A stretch of 11,600 nt of DNA from Anaeromyces robustus (taxonomy: Eukaryota > Neocallimastigomycota > Neocallimastigomycetes > Neocallimastigales > Neocallimastigaceae). A model generated the notes under the pieces. That model did not search any database and had not been told where the DNA came from. It saw only the letters and a program-made list of their open reading frames with translations. The position numbers and the translations under genes are program-made. Below, piece by piece: positions 7,534 to 11,600 of the stretch. Within the stretch, counting starts at the first letter, position 1, and every line of letters starts with the position of its first letter. The DNA is taken from NCBI GenBank assembly GCA_002104895.1, contig MCFG01000744.1, positions 1 through 11,600 of the forward strand, written 5' to 3'.

Positions 7534-7831
7534 TGTTTTTATATAAAAAAATATTTATTTATAAGATAAATTAAATAATTAAAACAATAAAACATGTAAA
7601 TAAATATTAAATTTTTAAAATAAAACATTATATAAAATTTATAAAATTTCAATTTTAAATTCTTTTATAATGGGCATTTTATAATGAGTTGTATCAATAT
7701 GAAAGTATATTTTCCAAATTTCTAAATTTTAACATTTTTTTTAATTTATATATAATAATAACTTCATATTTTTTATTCTATAATTTTTTATTTTTATAAA
7801 ATATTTTTACATTTTTTATAAAAATTATTAT
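7534..7831. other. AT-rich spacer between membrane-protein and LRR pieces
   Basis: No coding or RNA feature was recognised. It would hold the promoter of the membrane-protein gene if that gene is separate, or intron/decayed exon if the LRR piece belongs to it. Confidence 0.5.
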
Positions 7832-8093
7832 TTACAAAGATTTCAATTTTTTTAATGAATTTAGAATACTTTCTGGAATTGGACCACTAAAACAATTATA
7901 AGGTAAATCCCTAATATTTTCAATATTACTTAGAAACAAATAATATATTATTTTTCTGAAAGAAGTAAAAATCTATTCTAACAAATAAATATTATATTTA
8001 AAAAAATATTTAATGTTACACTTCCAAATTTTCTAAATTGACTGGTTTTTCAAATATATTAGTGAATTCTTTAATGCAATAATCATTAACCAT
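7832..8093 (-). pseudogene. Leucine-rich repeat gene fragment
   Basis: Two minus-strand pieces. 8093-8022 starts with ATG and reads MVNDYCIKEFTNIFEKPVNL followed by ENLEV. 7955-7832 reads LSNIENIRDLPYNCFSGPIP, then ESILNSLKKLKSL and a stop. NxFSGPIPESI followed by LKKLKSL is the plant-type/RLP-like LRR consensus, found in large families in gut fungi, where it sits outside the cell before one membrane helix. Between the pieces lies an intron-like stretch with a GTGTAA donor at 8021 and a pyrimidine-rich acceptor TTTTACTTCTTTCAG ending at 7956. Simple joining is out of frame, so the gene is degraded or the splice sites differ. Only about two repeats remain, far short of a normal LRR domain. Confidence 0.6.
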
Positions 8094-8720
8094 TTTTACA
8101 TTAAAAATGTAAATATTATAATTTTTATTCTATTTTAGTTTTATTTATTGTTAATAAAATAAAATTTATATTGATATTGATATTATTTTTACAGAGATAA
8201 AATATTTTAATTATTATTAACTTCTGTTATATAATAACAAATGTTTTATAAAAATATGATAATAGAATCCTTTTTTATAATTGTAATATATTTTACTTCT
8301 TTCAGTTTACAACAATTTAAAGTTTTCAAAATTTGATATTGATAAAAAATATTTAAATATTTAGAGGCATTTGCTGCAATTTTAGGCATTATTATTCAAA
8401 TAAAAATAAAACAACTGAACATATTAATTTTAAAAATACTTTATATTAAACATTTTCATAAATAATTAAAAAAGTTAATGAATGATTTAGAAAATTCAAA
8501 AATAATGAACAAACTTATAAGCTTTTATTTATATTTTTTTAAAAAAACTTTAATTAATAAAAAAATTTGTTAATATTATTAATATATAAAATAAAATATA
8601 ATTTAATACATTATAATATATAAATAATAAATTTAATAATTATTAAATATGATATAATTAATTATTTTTATATATGATTTAATAAGTTAGTAACCATATT
8701 ATATTAAAAATGTTCAATAT
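8094..8720. other. AT-rich region, no gene recognised
   Basis: Stops fill all frames. The one distinctive spot is TTTTACTTCTTTCAG at 8291-8305, an exact inverted copy of the acceptor-like sequence at 7956-7970. An 18-codon open stretch follows it on the plus strand. Otherwise only A/T-rich simple sequence is seen. Confidence 0.5.
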
Positions 8721-9063
8721 TGTAACGTTTGCTTTTACACAATAGGTTTATAAACAATAAAGTAATTTAAAATAAATATGTTTTGTTAGAAATAAGTTTT
8801 ATTAATTTTAAAGTATAAATATTAATTATTAATTAGTTATTATAATATTTCAAATTACTTATAAACTAATTAATAAAAGCACGAGTTTAAAAATATTTTA
8901 TTAATGAATTTTACACCTATTTATATTTTTTTGAAAATAATAAAAATTTCTAAAAAGTTCTCGAAACTTAAATTTTTTTGATAAAAAGAATCTTATGGAA
9001 AAAGGATAAATTATAAAAAATTTTTATCCGAAAATTTCTGATTTTATTCTATTAATTTCTATG

Positions 9064-9100
9064 ATAAAATACAGAAATAAAATACAGAAATAAAATACAT
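9064..9100. repeat. 13 bp tandem repeat, about 3 copies
   Basis: AAATAAAATACAG repeats with period 13; the first copy lacks two bases and the last ends CAT. It lies inside the solo LTR. Confidence 0.8.
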
Positions 9101-9144
9101 AAATTAATAATAAATTTTTCTTAAAAAAAATTTTTTATAAATTG

Positions 9145-9216
9145 AGAATGAGTGCGAGTCGAACCCAAGGAGTTCAGCTCGATGGTCAGAGTATTTAACC
9201 ACTAAACCATGGTTAC
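9145..9216 (-). pseudogene. tRNA-like sequence inside the solo LTR
   Basis: On the minus strand TGGTTTAGTGGTTA (9196-9209) is close to the A box of Glu/Asp-type tRNAs, and GGGTTCGACTC (9156-9166) matches the B box, at normal spacing. The T-arm pairs 3 of 5 and the acceptor arms GTAACCA and TCATTCT pair about 4 of 7. A standard anticodon stem is weak. The internal promoter could still be recognised by TFIIIC, but a functional tRNA is unlikely. It begins 28 bp inside the LTR end at 9244. A diverged tRNA gene caught between element ends, or a tRNA-derived SINE, are the alternatives. Confidence 0.5.
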
Positions 9217-9249
9217 TAATTTACTGATTATGAGTTTCGTTACAAATAT

Positions 9250-9660
9250 CATTGTGTTATACTATTTCTAATTAAATAATTTGTAAAGTTTTAGTTTGGT
9301 TTAAAGTTTAACTTGGTCGAAATGCTCAATAATCTAATACGTAGGGTGTTCACTAATATTAATTTTATTATAAGTTTTATTATAAATATAGTTTCTTTAT
9401 TTAAATTTGTTTAATTATTTTATAATTATATTTTATTAGATTATTATTAGGTTAATAATCTTACAAAGAATGTAAGAATACATATTTCATCAATCTTTTA
9501 TACATTTCATTGAACAATACAATAATATAAGTAAATTAATATTTATATTAATTATAGTAATATATATTAAAATAATATAAGATAAGAATATAATTTGTTA
9601 ATAAAATAAAAGTATAATTTATATTCAACTGTATTATTAATAAAATTAATAATAATTAAA
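9250..9660. other. AT-rich spacer with one GC-richer island
   Basis: About 9318-9359 (TTGGTCGAAATGC...TACGTAGGGTGTTCAC) is clearly richer in G and C than its surroundings, but I recognise neither a coding nor an RNA family in it. The rest is A/T-rich without features. Confidence 0.4.
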
Positions 9661-9666
9661 TTGTAT

Positions 9667-9751
9667 AAGGATTTGGGGCGCATAAACATGCTGAATAATA
9701 AATATTTAATAGATATAATGTGGCTTATATCTATAATCCATTCAAATCCTT
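9667..9751. other. Branched inverted-repeat structure, possible structured RNA
   Basis: A 9 bp outer stem AAGGATTTG (9667-9675) / CAAATCCTT (9743-9751) closes over two hairpins: GCAT-AAAC-ATGC (9680-9691) and a 10 bp stem ATAGATATAA (9709-9718) / TTATATCTAT (9725-9734) with loop TGTGGC. All stems are perfect. The right end also holds TTCAAATCC, which resembles part of a tRNA B box, but the fold is not a tRNA cloverleaf. It could be a small non-coding RNA, a foldback repeat, or chance pairing favoured by AT richness. Confidence 0.4.
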
Positions 9752-9769
9752 AACAACGTCCTCTTCCAA

Positions 9770-9792
9770 GAATTCGTATTCCAGGCGAATTC
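9770..9792. other. Perfect 7 bp stem hairpin
   Basis: GAATTCG, loop TATTCCAGG, CGAATTC. It follows the branched structure by 18 bp and may belong to the same unit. A short open frame on the minus strand (IRLEYEFLEEDVVKDLNGL) crosses it and is an alternative explanation for the locally balanced composition. Confidence 0.5.
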
Positions 9793-9894
9793 AAAGAGTT
9801 ATATAATCAAAATTTAAATATAAAATTTTATAAAGATAAAGTTTGAAGTTTTTTAGATTAAAGTATACTTTAAAAATAATCTTTTAAATTTCAC

Positions 9895-9910
9895 TCGAAC
9901 AAAAGTTCGA
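9895..9910. other. Perfect 6 bp stem, 4-base loop hairpin
   Basis: TCGAAC-AAAA-GTTCGA. A GC-containing hairpin in a stretch otherwise made of A/T. Confidence 0.6.
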
Positions 9911-10139
9911 TTGGCCATGTGAAAAATAAAAGATAATAAAATTTTTGGAATATAAAAATTTGTTGAATATAATATTATTATTAAATATTAATAAAATATA
10001 ATATATATTGATAAGAATATTTTAATATTAATATTGATATTTATATTTATAAATTTGATATTGATATAAATATTTTATAAATTTTGATATTAATATATTG
10101 ATATTAATAAAATTATAAATTGATAATTATATATTTTTA
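9911..10139. repeat. AT-rich simple sequence, TTGATATTAATA-like
   Basis: Irregular repetition of TTGATAT and ATTAATAT. No coding potential or RNA gene is seen. Confidence 0.6.
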
Positions 10140-10324
10140 TATTTAAAAAAAAATATTTTTGATTTAAAAATTAAATTTTAAAAAATTTTTAAAAAATTTA
10201 ATTTTTGGCTGTAGATTGAAATTTTTGAAATTTTTGAAAAATTTAAAAATTTTAAAAAAGTATTGATTTTTCAAATCTTAATTTATTAATTAATTTATTA
10301 TTAATTTATATTAAAAATTTTTTA

Positions 10325-10340
10325 GGCTATATGGATAGCC
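10325..10340. other. Perfect 6 bp stem, 4-base loop hairpin
   Basis: GGCTAT-ATGG-ATAGCC within low-complexity A/T sequence. The stem is half G/C, unlike everything around it. Confidence 0.6.
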
Positions 10341-10384
10341 CAATTGATTTTTAATTAATGAAAAAATCAAAAATTTTTGAAAAA

Positions 10385-10403
10385 TACCCCATGTGCATGG
10401 GTA
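10385..10403. other. GC-containing hairpin
   Basis: CCCATG-TG-CATGGG (10388-10401), extended by two pairs past a bulged C. It lies 47 bp past the hairpin at 10325-10340. Confidence 0.6.
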
Positions 10404-10743
10404 TCACAGAAAAAATGATTTTTTATATATGAAAAGAAAAAAAAAAATTTTTATTTTTCTTTTTGAAAAAATTTATTGAAAAATTTTTGAAAAATTTAAT
10501 TGAAAAATTTTATTAAAAATTTATTGAAAAAATTTTTTGAATAATTAATTTGAAAAAATTTTTTGAAAAAATGAAAAATTTATTTGAAATTATTTAAAAA
10601 TTTTTGATAAAATTTTTTGAAAATTAAATTGAAAAAATTATTTGAAAAAATATTTTAATTGATAAAAATTTTTTGAAAATTAAATTGAAAAATTATTTGA
10701 AAAATATTTTAATTGATAAAAAATTTTTTGAAAATTTTTTGAT

Positions 10744-10746
<3 letters not shown>

Positions 10747-10798
<52 letters not shown>
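10747..10798. repeat. Homopolymer run of 52 T
   Basis: An uninterrupted T run (52 A on the minus strand). It follows a short non-AT stretch (10810-10859) downstream of the second pol frame. It could be the tail of a retroposed copy, a slippage expansion or an assembly error. Confidence 0.9.
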
Positions 10799-10799
<1 letters not shown>

Positions 10800-10911
10800 A
10801 AAAAAAAATAGTCGGAAGCAAACAGAGGGTAGTGGCAAAAAAGTGGTGCAAAAAGTAGAATAAAAAAATATTGATAAATTATCTAAAAAAAATTATTAAA
10901 AAAAATAAAAA

Positions 10912-11600
10912 TTAGTTGTCATAACTAATAGAAGCAGAGGTTCTATTACTATTAAGGTATTCCATAAAAATGCGTTGGTTTCGAGGGTTATCTTCGACTT
11001 CAGAAGATGGAACCCAATTATAAGCAGTACGATATTTATAACGAACTCTATATTCGTACTGTTTCTTCTTGTAATTAGTTCTGAAACCAGAAATTTCAAC
11101 TATATCCTTGATAGATTCAGGATCTATGTTTCTTTTGGAGAAACGAGTGGGCACAGGAATGAAAGGTTCTAATTCTGAAACATGGAAAACGTTGTAATGT
11201 TTAGGAAAAGGTGACTTTTTTAAATCAATTTCATAATTGTTGTTGTGGAGGACATTGGTTACCTTATATGGACCATATTTACAGGGAGCGAGTTTAGAGC
11301 TGGAATCGAGGTTCAAAGAAGGAGGAGCTTGTATCCAGACAAGATCATCAATCTTATACGTAGGAGCGGTCATTCTCTTCTTATCGGATGCGCGCTTGTA
11401 TAATTCTTGAGAACGGAGAAGGACATCCTGTATATGATTGAATCCTTCGGCAACCTTTTGAATGGTTTTGTGATTTATATTAGTTGTTGGAAGTAGAGTG
11501 AATTCGTCCATATACGGGTGGAATCCATAATTTACAAAGAAGGGAGTTTCGTTGGTAGAAGGGTGAATTGAGTTGTTGTAGGCAAACTCAGCTAGCGGTA
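10912..11600 (-). CDS. pol: Ty3/gypsy Pol, partial: integrase C-terminus and chromodomain
   Basis: Inserts retroelement DNA; the chromodomain steers integration to marked chromatin. The frame is open from the right edge: PLAEFAYNNSIHPSTNETPFF precedes the Met at 11511, which is therefore internal. The end of the integrase core is followed by the RSQELYKRASDKKR segment and the GPY/F module (KLAPCKYGPYKVTNVLHNNN, then HYNVFHVSELEPF). A chromodomain ends the protein (IVEISGFRTNYKKKQYEYRV, then YNWVPSSEVEDNPRN), with the cage Trp present. It stops at 10912-10914. No frameshift or stop occurs over 229 codons. This strand is opposite to the pol at the left edge, so they are two copies. Downstream I see no polypurine tract or TGTAACG LTR start; low-complexity DNA and the T run come instead. 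Confidence 0.96.
   Translation of the reverse strand, partial: PLAEFAYNNSIHPSTNETPFFVNYGFHPYMDEFTLLPTTNINHKTIQKVAEGFNHIQDVLLRSQELYKRASDKKRMTAPTYKIDDLVWIQAPPSLNLDSSSKLAPCKYGPYKVTNVLHNNNYEIDLKKSPFPKHYNVFHVSELEPFIPVPTRFSKRNIDPESIKDIVEISGFRTNYKKKQYEYRVRYKYRTAYNWVPSSEVEDNPRNQRIFMEYLNSNRTSASISYDN

Larger units (their letters stand above)
8721..9244. mobile_element. Solo LTR or LTR-like element, 524 bp, with target-site duplication
   Basis: The left end TGTAACG (8721-8727) and right end CGTTACA (9238-9244) are perfect 7 bp inverted termini of the TG...CA type. The flanks 8716-8720 and 9245-9249 are both AATAT, a 5 bp direct repeat as made by Ty3/gypsy integrases. No coding sequence or second LTR lies inside, so this is best read as a solo LTR left by recombination. 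It contains a three-copy 13 bp repeat and, near the right end, a tRNA-like sequence on the minus strand. The TGTAACG terminus also begins the LTR fragment at 2116 and the relic at 1915. Orientation is uncertain. A small non-autonomous LTR element or a DNA-transposon-like foldback are the alternatives. Confidence 0.6.
10140..10746. repeat. Low-complexity TTGAAAAATTT-type repeat
   Basis: Irregular variants of TTGAAAAATTT fill the segment, densest from 10440 on. No gene is present; the apparent open frame at its end is read through the poly-T run. Two GC-containing hairpins interrupt it. Confidence 0.8.

Noticed and set aside
9064-9100. CRISPR-like array
   Set aside because: The three 13 bp units are contiguous without spacers; a simple tandem repeat in eukaryotic DNA.
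9750-9833. Plus-strand peptide QRPLPRIRIPGEFKELYNQN as a gene fragment
   Set aside because: Short, no start, and overlapping a perfect hairpin; no family recognised.
10673-10858. Plus-strand frame with a poly-Phe run
   Set aside because: Produced by the 52-T homopolymer; not a protein.
10896-11172. Frames on both strands overlapping the chromodomain
   Set aside because: Out-of-frame shadows of the second pol frame.

Overview
The window reads as a very AT-rich piece of nuclear DNA from a eukaryote, most likely a gene-poor, transposon-rich region of an early-diverging fungus. Anaerobic gut fungi (Neocallimastigomycota) fit best, because of the extreme AT bias, the Asn-rich protein tail, the leucine-rich repeat of the FSGPIPESI type and the mix of a Ty3/gypsy chromovirus with a LINE. 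This is inference. Another AT-rich fungus such as an arbuscular mycorrhizal species is possible. No bacterial gene organisation is visible.

Layout. 1-1296 (+): the end of a Ty3/gypsy pol frame (reverse transcriptase, RNase H, start of integrase). It runs in from the left edge and stops in the integrase zinc finger at a perfect 2 x 50 bp tandem duplication (1297-1396). 1396-2116: a hairpin, a 52-codon orphan frame, a degenerate tRNA-like sequence (minus) and pieces of LTR ending in CGTTACA. 2273-5795 (-): a decayed LINE with, in its own 5' to 3' order, a putative ORF1/linker region, APE-type endonuclease, reverse transcriptase and a C-terminal zinc knuckle. It is broken by frameshifts and nonsense codons. 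5887-6444 (-): a frameshifted relic of a host-like protein. 6627-6726: a 100 bp double inverted repeat. 6821-7533 (-): a single-pass membrane protein gene with an Asn-rich tail; a frameshift separates its last 50 or so codons. 7832-8093 (-): an LRR gene fragment upstream on the same strand, perhaps once part of the same receptor-like gene.

8721-9244 looks like a complete solo LTR or LTR-like element: TGTAACG...CGTTACA ends, AATAT direct repeats on both sides, and a tRNA-like sequence with A and B boxes inside it. 9667-10403 is AT-rich DNA studded with perfect GC-containing hairpins, including a possible folded RNA at 9667-9792. 10140-10746 is low-complexity TTGAAAAATTT-type sequence leading into a run of 52 T (10747-10798). 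10912-11600 (-) is the end of a second Ty3/gypsy pol frame (integrase C-terminus plus chromodomain) entering from the right edge.

The genes form no pathway. The window is a graveyard of retroelements around one or two degraded lineage-specific protein genes. The points most worth checking are the tRNA-like LTR family, the split LRR/membrane-protein locus with its repeated proline motif, and the hairpin cluster near 9.7 kb. All family assignments come from motifs recognised by eye; no database search was made.
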